Source: Pseudorasbora parva (taxonomy: Eukaryota > Chordata > Actinopteri > Cypriniformes > Gobionidae). From it: 64,000 nt of DNA. Of the stretch, positions 24,160 to 35,479 are shown in pieces. The notes below the pieces were generated by a model. The model was not told where the DNA came from and did not search any database. It was given only the letters and a program-made list of their open reading frames with translations. Position 1 is the first letter of the stretch, and each line of letters begins with the position of its first letter. The position numbers and the translations under genes were made by a program. The stretch spans positions 2,510,751-2,574,750 of the forward strand of contig NC_090187.1 of assembly GCF_024679245.1 (NCBI RefSeq). The letters run 5' to 3'.

Positions 24160-24781
24160 ATAAGTAGGACAACTCTTCACAAAACAAGGTTTAGGAGAGT
24201 GTTTATTGGGATTTTTAACCATTTTTCTAGAAGTACATTTGTTGGAACAAGAAAAAGGGGCCATCCCCAATAGCTGGGAGCATGAAATTGTTCAAAAATG
24301 TATTGGTATGCTGAAGCATTAAGAGTTCCTTTCACTGGAACTAAAAAGGCCAAGCCCAAACCCTGAAAAACAACCCTAACCCATAACCCCCCCTCCACTA
24401 AACTTTATGCTTGGCACAATGCAGTCAGGCAAGTCCCATTCTCCTGGCAACCGCCAAACCCAAACCCAACTGCTCTAGAGTCCAGTGGCGGCTGCTTTAC
24501 TCCACTGCATCCCACGCTTTGCATTGCTCTTGGTGATGTATGGCTTGGATGAGCTGCTCGGCCATGGAAACCCATTCCATGAAGCTCTCTACGCTGTTCT
24601 TGAGCTCATCTGAAGGCCACAGAAGTCTGGAGCTGTTGACTCTACAGAAACTTGGTGACATGTGCGCACTGTGACCCTCAGCATGCGCTGACCCCACTCT
24701 GTGATTTTAACTGACGGAAATTGACTGAGGTGGAGGAGTTTCTTTGGAGGAGTGTCCCAATACGTTTGGCAATATTGTGTA
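24160..24781 (-). mobile_element. degraded Tc1-like transposon, 5' end missing
   Basis: The right terminus reads GTCCCAATACGTTTGGCAAT then ATTGTGTA, the inverted counterpart of the Tc1 end at 4217. On the minus strand the frame at 24177-24398 shows transposase pieces: GLGLAFLVPVKGTLNASAYQ and LLEKWLKIPINTLLNLV. Further pieces on the minus strand at 24497-24720 match the region of the Tc1 copy at 4540-4760 (nearly the same CTGCTCGGCCATGGAAACCC block). Several internal deletions and frame breaks make it inactive. Confidence 0.8.
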
Positions 24782-25166
24782 TGTATTAGGCTGACCAATA
24801 TAGCAGAGTGTTTGGGAAAGCTCATTTAAGTTTATTGCAGTTCTATTAGGTGATGCTAGTGGCACATGATGGACATTTTCTTCCCTTCTAAAGTGATTTT
24901 ACTAATGGTGTGTGTTTCTGTGGACCATGCACTTGATCACCAATATAATGATTCATGATATTGAGCAGCTGCAGATCAGACTGTTGAGGTTTTCTAATAT
25001 TGACTTATTTGTGGTAAACATGTTGAGCATGTCGTTTTTATCTATCCTGATCTTTTGCTTTAAATTTATTCAATTTATTTAGTTCTGTGAGCATTGAGCG
25101 GTTTATTAAAGGAGGTGCACATCTTTTTATCTTGCTTGTTGTCTTTTTCATTACCTTATTTGTTAT

Positions 25167-25432
25167 GGTAAACACTTTATTTTAGGGTTCAGTTATTAAC
25201 TATTAAGTAGTTGCTTATTATCATGCATATTACTATGACATTGGCTGCAAAGCTCATATTAATGCCTCATTCTGCATGACCTTATTCTACATCCCTTAAT
25301 CCGACCCAATACCTAAACTTAAATCCTACAAAATCTACCTTACTAACTATTAATAAGCAGTAAATTAGGAGTTTATTGAGGGAAAAGTTATAGTTAATAG
25401 TGAATATGTGTTCCCCATACTAAAGTGTTACC
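25167..25432. mobile_element. short palindromic MITE (GGTAACACTTTA ends)
   Basis: The ends read GGTAAACACTTTATTTTAGG and, inverted, GGTAACACTTTAGTATGG. Interior words TTACTAACTATTAATAAGCA and ATTAGGAGTTTATTGAGG are those of a very abundant fish MITE about 270 bp long. A right-end fragment of the same family lies at 41805-41882. It is non-coding. Confidence 0.7.
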
Positions 25433-25797
25433 TTTATATTTATTTATGCATGCATGCTTTAGTTTTTCAAACTGACCTTGACAGCCAACGACCATAATGC
25501 ATTTTCACTGTAAAAAAATAAAATAATAATACAAATTTTGAGCAATTTGTTTGAAAGTTGCATTCAATATGGCCATGACACTTCAGTTTATAAATGTCCT
25601 TCTTCTCCGTCAGAGAAGTCATCTCAAACTGATTATAAGCACTATTCCAGCTGTGGTACCTTTTGTTCAGAAAGTGTTGGGTTTGTGTGGCTGCTGGGGA
25701 TCAACCCCTTAATGAATAACTTGTGTTACACATATTGCATTTGAATAAAAATACCATGCCCATATGTTTAGAGAAAAGCTGAATCCTACGCTGTAGT

Positions 25798-25802
<5 letters not shown>

Positions 25803-25887
<85 letters not shown>
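25803..25887. repeat. GA microsatellite
   Basis: About 85 bases of perfect (GA)n, followed by a purine-rich TGGGAGAAAGAGAAGAG. Confidence 0.95.
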
Positions 25888-25889
<2 letters not shown>

Positions 25890-25890
<1 letters not shown>

Positions 25891-26507
25891 GAGAAAGAGA
25901 AGAGATTGCTCTCAGCTCCCAGACGCCTCAGCCATCTGCTACTCTATGGTCCTGCTGGTGGATTCCACCTCAGCCTACATTCACACTCGCCGCCTTCTGA
26001 TTGGCCAGTGCTGCAGGATAACAGTGTGATGTCATGGAATCTTTTGACGAGAGTGGCTGAGCCCTCGCCATGACAACATCCCAAAAAATCACAATTGACT
26101 GGTTTGAGTAGGAGGACCGCTCGACAGCACAGTCTGACAGACATCTCACTTTAAAGATTGTGATTTGAGTTCTTTTGTGTTTCTGAACCGTCTGACACAC
26201 ATACCATATATTTACCTACCCACTCACCTAATACAGCTTCTGAATGAAGCCTGCTTTGCTCTCCACTTGTCAACTTTTACGCACTGTGGCCTACTATTTT
26301 TTTTTTTTTTTTTATAACAGAAATGTTGAATTTGTGTGTATATACATCTGCATACATTTTTAGTTTTAGTCATAGATCACTGCAACAACCCTGGTGTGTG
26401 TGACTGTGTGTGTGCGTTTGTGGGCATGTCTTTGTGACATATGAGGACACAAATGTGTTTAATGACATGGGTATGACACAGGTTACAAGGAGAGGGTGAA
26501 ATAGAGG
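25890..26507. other. unannotated stretch with left part of a GT-associated repeat
   Basis: No gene is seen. From about 26399 the words GTGGGCATGTCTTTGTGACA, TATGAGGACACAAATGTG and ACATGGGTATGACACAGG resemble the blocks around the GT arrays at 7500-7560, suggesting the same dispersed repeat family. Confidence 0.45.
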
Positions 26508-26910
26508 GTGCGTGTGCGTGCGTGCGTGCGTGCGAGTGCGTGCGTGTGTGCGAGTGCGTGCAAGTGTGCGAGTGCGTGCGTGTGTGCGAGTCCGTGCGAG
26601 TGTGTGCGAGTGCGTGCGTGTGTGCGAGTGCGTGCGAGTGTGCGAGTGCGTACGAGTGCGTGCGTGTGTGCGAGTGCGTGCGAGTGTGCGAGTGCGTGCG
26701 TGTGTGCGAGTGCGTGCGAGTGTGCGAGTGCGTGCGTGTGTGCGAGTGCGTGCGAGTGTGCGAGTGTGAGTGCGTGCGTGTGTGCGAGTGCATGCGAGTG
26801 CGTGCGTGTGTGCGAGTGTGCGAGTGCGAGTGCGAGTGCGTGCGTGTGTGCGAGTGCGTACGAGTGCGTGCGTGTGTGCAAGTGCGTGCGAGTGCGTGTG
26901 TGCGTGCGTG
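26508..26910. repeat. GTGC/GAGT tetramer array with 36-bp higher-order period
   Basis: About 400 bases built from four-base words GTGC, GTGT, GAGT and their shifts. In the middle (about 26575-26770) a 36-bp super-unit recurs several times (GTGCGTGCGTGTGTGCGA followed by GTGCGTGCGAGTGTGCGA). The result stays open in several frames on both strands (up to 215 codons); these Cys/Val/Arg- or His/Thr-rich frames are artefacts. The alternating purine-pyrimidine pattern is compatible with Z-DNA. Confidence 0.85.
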
Positions 26911-26919
26911 CCTGTGAAT

Positions 26920-28523
<1,604 letters not shown>

Positions 28524-28596
28524 ACAGTTCTCACGTTCACGTCCAGCTCCAAGGTGTTTAAATATCAAATGCACTGGCACATCTGTTTCCCCATCT

Positions 28597-28683
<87 letters not shown>

Positions 28684-28718
28684 CGCGTGCGCGTGCGCGT
28701 GCGCGTGCGTGTGCGTGT

Positions 28719-28757
<39 letters not shown>

Positions 28758-29948
28758 GGTGTCCCCCCATGGGTGTCTGGACTAACCCGGGTGTGTTCAG
28801 GAGCGTTGCTTTTATGAGGAACTGAAAACCACTGACCAACACACACCTGCTCTAAAGTCAATAGTGCAGTATTTTGTGTTATTAAAAGAGTCTGTTAGCC
28901 CAAGGGCGATGCTTATTACACACACAGGGATGTGCAGTAGCACACATACATTTTTAAATATTATAAAATAAAAGGCTTCCTCTCTAGGGAAGCGTTCAGT
29001 CTCTCCTCATGATAATAGTGAATCCGCTCATGGCTCGAGCACAACTGGCTTTTAAAGGGAAAGGGAGATGAGACTCTGATTGGTTTATTGCACATTATGC
29101 CCAACACACACCCATGACCCATTAAGAGACGAGGGACGGCCCTAGGTACACTTAAGCCTGGCGCACTGACTGTTTTTTTTCAATGAGTGCCTTTACATGC
29201 ACACCAGTAAGCTGATAACTCACAAAAATCAGCTTATTGAAATAATCAGTTTTCCCGTTTACATGCAAACCAGTAAACTGACAACGCAAGTAAACCGCGT
29301 TTACATGACTTTATTAATAAACCGTGTTATTTCCTTGTAGAAATGTCAAAAATAATAATGTCCGTATCTGACTCTGAGTTTTTCAAATGTTTCGTCAGTT
29401 GAGATGTTAATAAAGCGTGAGCTGGAGATTACGGCTCATATTATCCCTCATCAGGTCCAGATGCAGCGTTCTGACTGAACCTCTTCTACTTCTGCTGTGA
29501 GATGAGAACACATCTTTACAATGTTCTGGGTCTTAAAAGAGTCTGCGTTTGTGATATATGACCTTATTTCATGCAAAACGCCAGCTCGCTCTGCTGGATG
29601 CGTTTAAATCTGCTTTTAGTTTGCGTTGTTGTCCCCTATCACACACATGAGCACTTCAATAAGCCGACAGAAAGCAGGTTAACGCGTTTACATGCCGCGT
29701 GAAATCAGGGTACGAGGAAAAAAACGACCCGTGTCGACCGGTTTATGCTTACGCCGTTTATGAGCTTACTTAGATAAAAGAAAACGGGTTACCGCGTTTA
29801 CATGACCATGTTCATTGGTGGATTAATAGGCATAATCATCTTAAGAACGTGCATGTAAACACACACATTGTTAAACTAACAAAAAGTGGACTTAGTCATG
29901 CTCTAACGACACCTGCGCCATGAGCTTCAGATCGTTAAACTAGGGCCC
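28524..29948. repeat. dispersed GT-containing repeat, copy 1, with a nested element
   Basis: Starts ACAGTTCTCACGTTCACGTC and ends TAGGGCCC. It matches the segment at 49562-50450 in the same orientation over several long blocks: the start, the GT array position (28599-28760), TGTTCAGGAGCGTTGCT, GGAACTGAAAACCACTGACC, GCTCATGGCTCGAGCACAAC, AAAGGGAAAGGGAGATGAGA and ACCATGAGCTTCAG-like words near the end. The stretch about 29187-29868 is absent from the other copy and is a separate insertion. The superfamily is unknown to me. Thr/His and Cys/Val frames over the GT array are artefacts. Confidence 0.7.
29187..29868. mobile_element. non-autonomous DNA element with TTTACATGCAC ends
   Basis: The left end reads GTGCCTTTACATGCACACC and the right end reads GTGCATGTAAACACACAC; these are inverted relatives. 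The interior has many (G)CGTTTACATG words (near 29260, 29300, 29680, 29790), an internally repetitive pattern seen in a common fish repeat. Comparison with the empty site in the copy at 49562-50450 shows this is an insertion into the surrounding repeat. Confidence 0.65.
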
Positions 29949-29962
29949 ATTGTGTCTTTCAT

Positions 29963-30517
29963 AAGCCCCTTTCCCACTGCGATTCCGGCAAATACACGGA
30001 TAAAGCTAGATTTGGTCCATTCACACTGCCAGCGAAATACCGTAATATGTGCGCTTTCACACACAACCCGTAACGGTCCCGGGTCGAGTTGACACATGAC
30101 ATCCTGATGTGACGTATAACGGTGAGCGATCTCAGCTTCAGCGCGGATAGTAAGGAGCTCCGTGGTCTCGACTTGTGTCCAGTTTGCGCTCATTTCTGCT
30201 TGTTTAATTTTAGTTTCTTTTGTATACGAACACTCTCTGCGTTTAAAACACAGACGAGCTCTTCTGGCACTGCAGGGTTGTATTATTGAAAAAACAAGCT
30301 CTAGGAGTCGCACGATAACTACGTACACGTTGCGGCATTAGTTTTGGCTTTTGTTCACACAGTGCTCGTCCCGGGTACAATCCCTGCAATGTTACTAGGT
30401 CCCCGACCCGGGTTCAATTCGGTAATCAATCCCGGGACGTGGTTGCTTTCACACAGAAGGCGACCCGGCAATGCTCCGGGAATATTGCGGGTCCGACTCG
30501 CAGTGTGAAAGGGGCTT
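29963..30517. mobile_element. non-autonomous DNA element with AAGCCCCTTTC ends (Harbinger-like)
   Basis: The ends AAGCCCCTTTCCCACTGCGA and, inverted, AAGCCCCTTTCACACTGCGA form an inverted repeat of 20 bases with one mismatch. Near the right end several CCCGGG-containing words recur (30370-30480). The 133-codon minus-strand frame at 29927-30328 extends past the element and has no motif. The target duplication is ambiguous, so Harbinger is a guess based on end style. Confidence 0.65.
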
Positions 30518-30534
30518 TACGGAAGCACATATTG

Positions 30535-30869
30535 GTAACATATTGGTTATTGGCTGGTATATGGAAACACTATATTCTACAGTTCTGTGAAAATTGTGGC
30601 TGATAACCGATAATTCGTTATGTTTAAAAAGCCGATAACCAATATATTGGCCAATAAATATAAATCCAAATGTCTTATTTTTGAGAGCGTGATTACAAAA
30701 AAAGTCTCACCATTAAATCCATATCCCAAACACACAATTATAATGTTCTCATATGTTGCCGATATGAGCTTGAGTAGCTCTTTTTTGAAGTTATTATAAT
30801 TATATTTTAAGCCGTTAAACATATATCGGCCTATGCTGATACTGTTGTCGTTATATTGTGCATCCCTTA
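30535..30869. repeat. fragment of a CCGATA-rich dispersed repeat
   Basis: Contains GCTGATAACCGATAATTCG, AAAGCCGATAACCAATATAT and ATATATCGGCCTATGCTGAT, ending with TGTGCATCCCTTAA. The end word is the inverse of TAGGGATGCA at 8213. No coding sequence is evident; the 118-codon minus-strand frame at 30577-30933 is AT-rich without motif. Confidence 0.5.
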
Positions 30870-31226
30870 ATCTTAACCCAAGTAGTTCCTTCATATTAAC
30901 CAGTATTTTCTTAGGTACACTGTAAGCGCACATACTGTAAAATAAAGTGCAACCTAAATTTGAGGTTTATTGATATTTATTTATGTATTGGATAATGATG
31001 GAGGTATATGGTTGAGGTCTGTGTGGGATGGGTGGTTTAATTCCACTTTGAATTATATGTCACATATATTAAAAAATATATTTGATTTTATCCCGCTTCC
31101 AGCCAAATCTTTCACAATTTGTCCCGCTAAAGCCCATAGGAAGAGGTCTGCGCTGATTTTTCAGTCGCAGTACAGCTAGATTATCTCTCTTTCTGGTGTC
31201 TGTAGACTATTTGTTTTCCAACTTAC

Positions 31227-31240
31227 ACACGCACACACAC

Positions 31241-31279
<39 letters not shown>
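31227..31279. repeat. CA microsatellite
   Basis: About 53 bases of (CA)n with a single CG interruption, followed by an 18-base region with the palindrome CTCGAGATCTCGAG. Confidence 0.9.
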
Positions 31280-31280
<1 letters not shown>

Positions 31281-31429
31281 CACAACACTCGAGATCTCGA
31301 GTTACAGACTTTTGCGTGCTGTTATTATTAGATAATAGTTATTTGAGGGTGCCCAAGTGGCACTGGATTGCAGATCTAGTGTATGGTGATGGGGAAAACA
31401 TGTTTTTGTGATTGCTTGAAAAACTCCAA

Positions 31430-31775
31430 AATGTGGGTTTGCAAAACTTCTGCATTTCCCTGAGAAAACTGCTTTTGTGTCAAATAAAAAAATCCCTCCC
31501 CCCAAAAAAAAAAAAAAACTATTGTTGCATTCACTCACAAAACTTTTGCATCCGTTCATAAAACGTTTGCATTCCCAGAGAAACGCTGCATTCAGTTATT
31601 GAATTTTTTGTGTTCCCCAATGAACTTTGCAAATGGCATTTGCTTGCAAAAAAAATAAAAAATGCAATTTGTTTGCATTTTCCAAGAACATTTGCATCCG
31701 TTTGCAAAACTTTTCTCTGAGAAACTTTGTGTTTATTTACAAAACTTTTGAATGGATGCAAATCTTTTTGGAGGA
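31430..31775. repeat. degenerate tandem repeat of AAAACTTTTGCAT words
   Basis: The words GCAAAACTT, AAAACTTTTGCATCC, AAACGTTTGCATTC, TTGCATCCGTTTGCAAAAC and ACAAAACTTTTGAATGG recur about every 20-40 bases over roughly 340 bp. The pattern is worn and unevenly spaced. Short frames here stay open because of the repeat. Confidence 0.6.
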
Positions 31776-31941
31776 GCCCAAAACTTTTTTTTTACTTGCT
31801 GAAGTTTTGCACTAAACCTCTCTGAAAAGAACTTTTACTCTTACAAAGATTTTGCTGATTATTTCCTTTCAATGACAGTTGTGATTTCCACCGTCCTCCA
31901 ATCATAACACAGTGATATGTAAACGGATGTTTAACACTCAT

Positions 31942-32933
31942 CGTTCTCACTCCCAAGGCGTCAAAATCCGAAGCATGGTCAAGTGCCGTCCGCGTCACAA
32001 TGAAGACGCTAAAGGTGCCACTAGGCGTCATTTTTCAATGCGCTGGGTGCTCCATTCATTACAATGATAAACCTTTGGCGTCATACACAGACGCATTTAA
32101 TTCTTTGCGTTTGTAAAAGCAGACATGATTTTATTAATATTTAAAGGCTACTTTTATATTTTGGAGCAACTAACTCCACTCCTACCCTAAACCCACCCAC
32201 ATCTAAACAATATAAAACACATAACAGGCAAATAAATGTACAGTCACAAGTATTTATTGCAAAAACTGACCAAAACAGTTTAAAAGTATTCGCTCATGTT
32301 GCATTCCAAGTCTTCTGAAGTCATACGATATCTTCATGTGAAGAACAGAGTTGATCTTGATGTTTTAATCGCTGAAATGATGATCGCGCTGCCCCGTGAA
32401 CGAACTCATTCATATCTCATTCAAATGATTCAAAAGACTCCTGAGCATGACGGAATCGCTCACAAGACACTCGAGAGCCAATGACATTTCACAATCAATG
32501 CTGACGTAATGACGCAATCGGTCACAAGACACATGAGAGCCAATGACATTTCACTATGAAATCTCACGTAACGGGCGGCAATATTTAAAATTTGTTGTGT
32601 TCACGATTTTCGGCGAATGGAGATGCTGATCGCTTTTGGGGATTTTCTTCATGCAAATCAATCGTTTGGCCTCAGAAAACGTGGATTATTTAACTTTTTT
32701 GAATAACTTGTGGATGCAGTCGTATGTTATATCCTGTGTTTTATATCATTTTTTACACAAATGGGTAGGTTTAGGGATGGGATGGGGTTGGGTGACATGT
32801 TAAAACGTCTCTACATAGCGTAAATAAAATAAATGTAAATGAAATTATGCTTGCTGTTTAAATTGAGAATCACACTTGACAATTGACAATGCTTCAGATT
32901 TTGACGCCTTGGGAGTGAGAACGGATTCTCATC
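31942..32933. mobile_element. non-autonomous DNA element with CGTTCTCACTCCC ends
   Basis: The left end reads CGTTCTCACTCCCAAGGCG and the right end reads CGCCTTGGGAGTGAGAACG: a perfect 19-bp inverted repeat that continues imperfectly for about 45 bp (TCAAAATCCGAAGCA; TGCTTCAGATTTTGA). The flanks AACACTCAT and GATTCTCAT agree in 6 of 9 bases, a possible degraded 9-bp duplication. Interior words GACACTCGAGAGCCAATGAC and GACACATGAGAGCCAATGAC form a short direct repeat (32465-32545). No transposase is visible. Confidence 0.7.
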
Positions 32934-33760
32934 TGCAACGATTCCACAAGCAGTGCTTTCTTCTATAAACCCATAGAAGTCGAGACATGTCCTGTAATAT
33001 AGTCGTCACTCGCCTTGCCTAAAGACATCCAAAACCCCAACCCGAACCAAGATAACCCGTGAGCATCTCATTAGCTGTCTAACAGCCTTCACTCCTGCTA
33101 TCATTCAGATAACACACCAAGAGCAGCAGACGCCATGTTCATTCACACCTTCCCTGGTTTCCTGTGCAGATTTGAATTCACACTTTGCTCCTGATTGGAT
33201 CCCTGGGCTCTTTCCTTTCCTCTGGGACTCTGATCGGCAGATGAATGTGGGTCATGACTCTGCTGTCTCAGACATGGTTAAAGCTGGACTGAAGCTCCTG
33301 ACACACAAGGCTCCAACTGGGCTCAATTTAGGACAGATCCCTGAGTACTCATCTGCCGCGGAGGGTTTAGTGCTGAACTCCTACTGAGGTATGAGTACTC
33401 ATCCACTGTTAAGTGTCGGAGCCGCTCTCCTGCTGCGGGTTCAAAGCTCATCTGCTGCTGAGCGTTTGAGGATAATGAATCAACCCACATTAGCTGTGTT
33501 GGAAGAGCCTCTTTACATGGATTTGCAAATTGGGGTCCCATGATTTAGAGGACCGTGGATTTGTTGGCTTTTTTTTATTGTGTGGCTCTTTCGTACCCTA
33601 TTTGCTGACAGGGTTAAAGGGTTAGTTCACCCAAAAAATGAAATTTATGTCATTAATGATGCACTCTAATGTCGTTTGACACCTGTAAGACCTCCGTTCA
33701 TCTTCGGAACACAGTTTAAAGGGATAGTTCACTTTAAAATTAAAATTCTGTCATCCTTTA

Positions 33761-33937
33761 TGTAACCCTATCTGTTCGGACCGGGACTCGAACCCGGGTC
33801 CGCCGGCATGAGAGTCGGATGCTCTAACAAGGAGGCTAAAGGCTGCAACCTCTTGTGTCAGTCGCTAAAGCGTCTCTTGAGGTCAGAGGAGTGAGGTTTA
33901 CTCACACAGCAACTTCTACTAGCTGGCCTCTGTTACA
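33761..33937 (-). mobile_element. 177-bp tRNA-like insertion with TGTAAC/GTTACA ends
   Basis: It begins TGTAACCCTATCTG and ends GGCCTCTGTTACA; the outer six bases are inverted (TGTAAC / GTTACA). TTTA occurs on both sides (33757-33760 and 33938-33941), and removing the insert plus one TTTA restores the expected MITE sequence (GTCATCCTTTACTCACCCTC). The minus strand contains a tRNA-like domain at 33774-33849. TG...CA ends with a 4-bp duplication could suggest a solo LTR or TRIM-like unit, whereas the tRNA domain suggests a pol III SINE-like unit. The class is unresolved. Confidence 0.7.
33774..33849 (-). pseudogene. tRNA-like sequence (pseudo-tRNA within a small mobile element)
   Basis: Read on the minus strand, 76 bases show an exact B box GGTTCGAGTCC (33784-33794), a 5-bp T stem CCGGG/CCCGG with the loop TTCGAGT, and an A-box-like TTAGCCTCCTTGTTAGAGC. 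The acceptor ends GTTGCAG and TCCGAAC pair at only about five of seven positions. The anticodon arm (TCCGACTCTCATGCCGG) folds poorly and gives no clear anticodon. It is therefore likely a pol III promoter module of the element and not a working tRNA gene. Confidence 0.6.
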
Positions 33938-33965
33938 TTTACTCACCCTCAAGTTGTTCCAAACC

Positions 33966-34796
33966 CATAGGCGTAATTTACGGGTGGGACGGGTGAGACA
34001 TGTCCCCACCACTTTTTTAAAACATCTTGCTTCACGGATGAACCTAACTAATACAAACAAAACATCTCTGGTTAACTAGAAGAGTATCATTTTGTTCGTT
34101 AGTTAATAAGAGGCGATCTGGCGCTCGTTGCCGCTGTTATCAGTGGAGCAGATTTCTCTCGCGGCTCATGCAGTCTTCACACAGACGAGCGCTTTAATCT
34201 AACGCTTAACGCCGTTGCAGAGACTTTCTATTTGTTTTTCCGGTCAGATCACGAAACAAAATGCACAAAAACTGTCCCTGCTCTTGATGTACAACCACTG
34301 ATGGTATTCGGTTTTGATGAGAGAAAACTAGGCTACGAGGGCAGATTAGAAACGAGAACTTCTGACAAGTTTAACAGACTAGACCAGGGATTATAAGCAA
34401 AGTGTGCAAATCTATATGCCTTTATTCACGTGAAAAATCTTGCACAACGCTATATTGTGTTTAGATGCAATAATTAAACTAGATCTATATCAATAAATGA
34501 ACTATTTAATTGATTTCCGAACATCTTAATACACATTTTTCTGCAATTGTTATTGTACATATTTGACATCTGATATAACATTGTATCAGCAATGCTACCC
34601 CCCTTAATACGCCATATAGTGCATATCATATGGACGCGTAAAACTACATACCATATGCACGTCAAAGCTCATTTTGACGTATGAGTGCCCCCTCACACAT
34701 CTAAATGAGCTTTGGCGTGCATTTACGCAGTTTTTTGCGTGCATATGATACGCAATTTGTGTCCCACCCACTGTTTAAAAGAAAGTTACGCCGCTG
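33966..34796. mobile_element. 831-bp non-autonomous hAT element, copy 1
   Basis: Ends CATAGGCGTAATTT and (inverted) CAGCGGCGTAACTTT are hAT-like. The flanks TCCAAACC (33958-33965) and TTCAAACC (34797-34804) form an 8-bp duplication with one mismatch and restore the palindromic MITE when one is removed. A second copy of the same length (831 bp) lies at 56592-57422 in the same orientation and differs by scattered substitutions. The interior has inverted words around 34610-34760 (CATATCATATGG, GCGTGCATATGATACGC). No transposase is recognised. Confidence 0.85.
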
Positions 34797-35479
34797 TTCA
34801 AACCTGTATGAATTTCTTTCTTCAGCTGAACACAAGGGAAGATATTTTGAAGAATGTCAGTAACCAAACAGTTAACTGGACTTCCATAGTATTTTTTTTT
34901 CCTACTATGGAAGTCAATGGCTCCAGATAACTGTTTGGTTACTGACATTCTTCAAAATATCTTCCCTTGTGTTCAGCTGAAGAAAGAAATTCATACAGGT
35001 TTGACACAATTTAAGGGCGTGTAAAGGATGACAGAATTTCCATTTTAAAGTGAACTATCCCTTTAAGATATTTTATATTTAGTCCAAGAGATTCTGTCTC
35101 TCCATTGAAAACATATACACAGTATACTGTCCCTTTCCAGAAGGACCAGAAAGGGAATAAAAACATCATCACAGTAGTCCATATGAGACATCAGTGGGTT
35201 AATTAGAGTCTCTTGAAGCATCAAAAATACATTTGGGTCCAAAAATAACAAAAACTACGACTTTATTCAGCATTGTCTTCTCTTCCGGGTTTGTTTTCAA
35301 TCCTCAAATAAAGATTCAAACGGTTATGAATCAGCGTATTGATTCATGATTCGGATCGCCAATGTCACGTGATTTCAGCAGTTTGACACGCGATCCGAAT
35401 CATGAATCAATACACTGATTCATAACCATTCGGCTCTTTGTTTGAGGTTATGGTTAGGTACTTTTATGCATACACTAAA

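Larger units (their letters stand above)
33720..35062. mobile_element. TTAA-flanked palindromic MITE, second layer of the stack
   Basis: TTAA is duplicated at 33716-33719 and 35063-35066. The ends read AGGGATAGTTCACTTTAAAA and, inverted, AGGGATAGTTCACTTTAAAA, a match over about 20 bases. The right half is a near-perfect hairpin: arms at 34799-34888 and about 34900-35005 around a T-run. The family is a very abundant cyprinid repeat whose normal size is only a few hundred bases; here it is enlarged by two insertions, at 33761-33937 and 33966-34796. Confidence 0.85.
33618..35455. mobile_element. outer TTAA element (AGGGTTAGTTCACCC end), host of a nested stack
   Basis: After TTAA at 33614-33617 the end AGGGTTAGTTCACCCAAAA is followed by blocks of the common foldback repeat (ACCTGTAAGACCTCCGTTCA, TCTTCGGAACACAGT). 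It is interrupted at 33720 and resumes at 35067 with GATATTTTATATTTAGTCC, followed by GTAGTCCATATGAGACATC, ACGACTTTATTCAGCATTG and a 38-bp-arm palindrome at 35319-35424 (TATGAATCAGCGTATTGATT and its complement). Its right terminus is missing; a Kolobok-like fragment begins at about 35480. Confidence 0.7.

Noticed and set aside
29927..30328. 133-codon minus-strand frame
   Set aside because: It lies mostly inside a non-autonomous DNA element, crosses its boundary, and shows no motif.
33774..33849. Functional tRNA gene
   Set aside because: The B box and T arm are good, but the acceptor pairs poorly, the anticodon arm does not fold with a proper loop, and it lies inside a small mobile insert.
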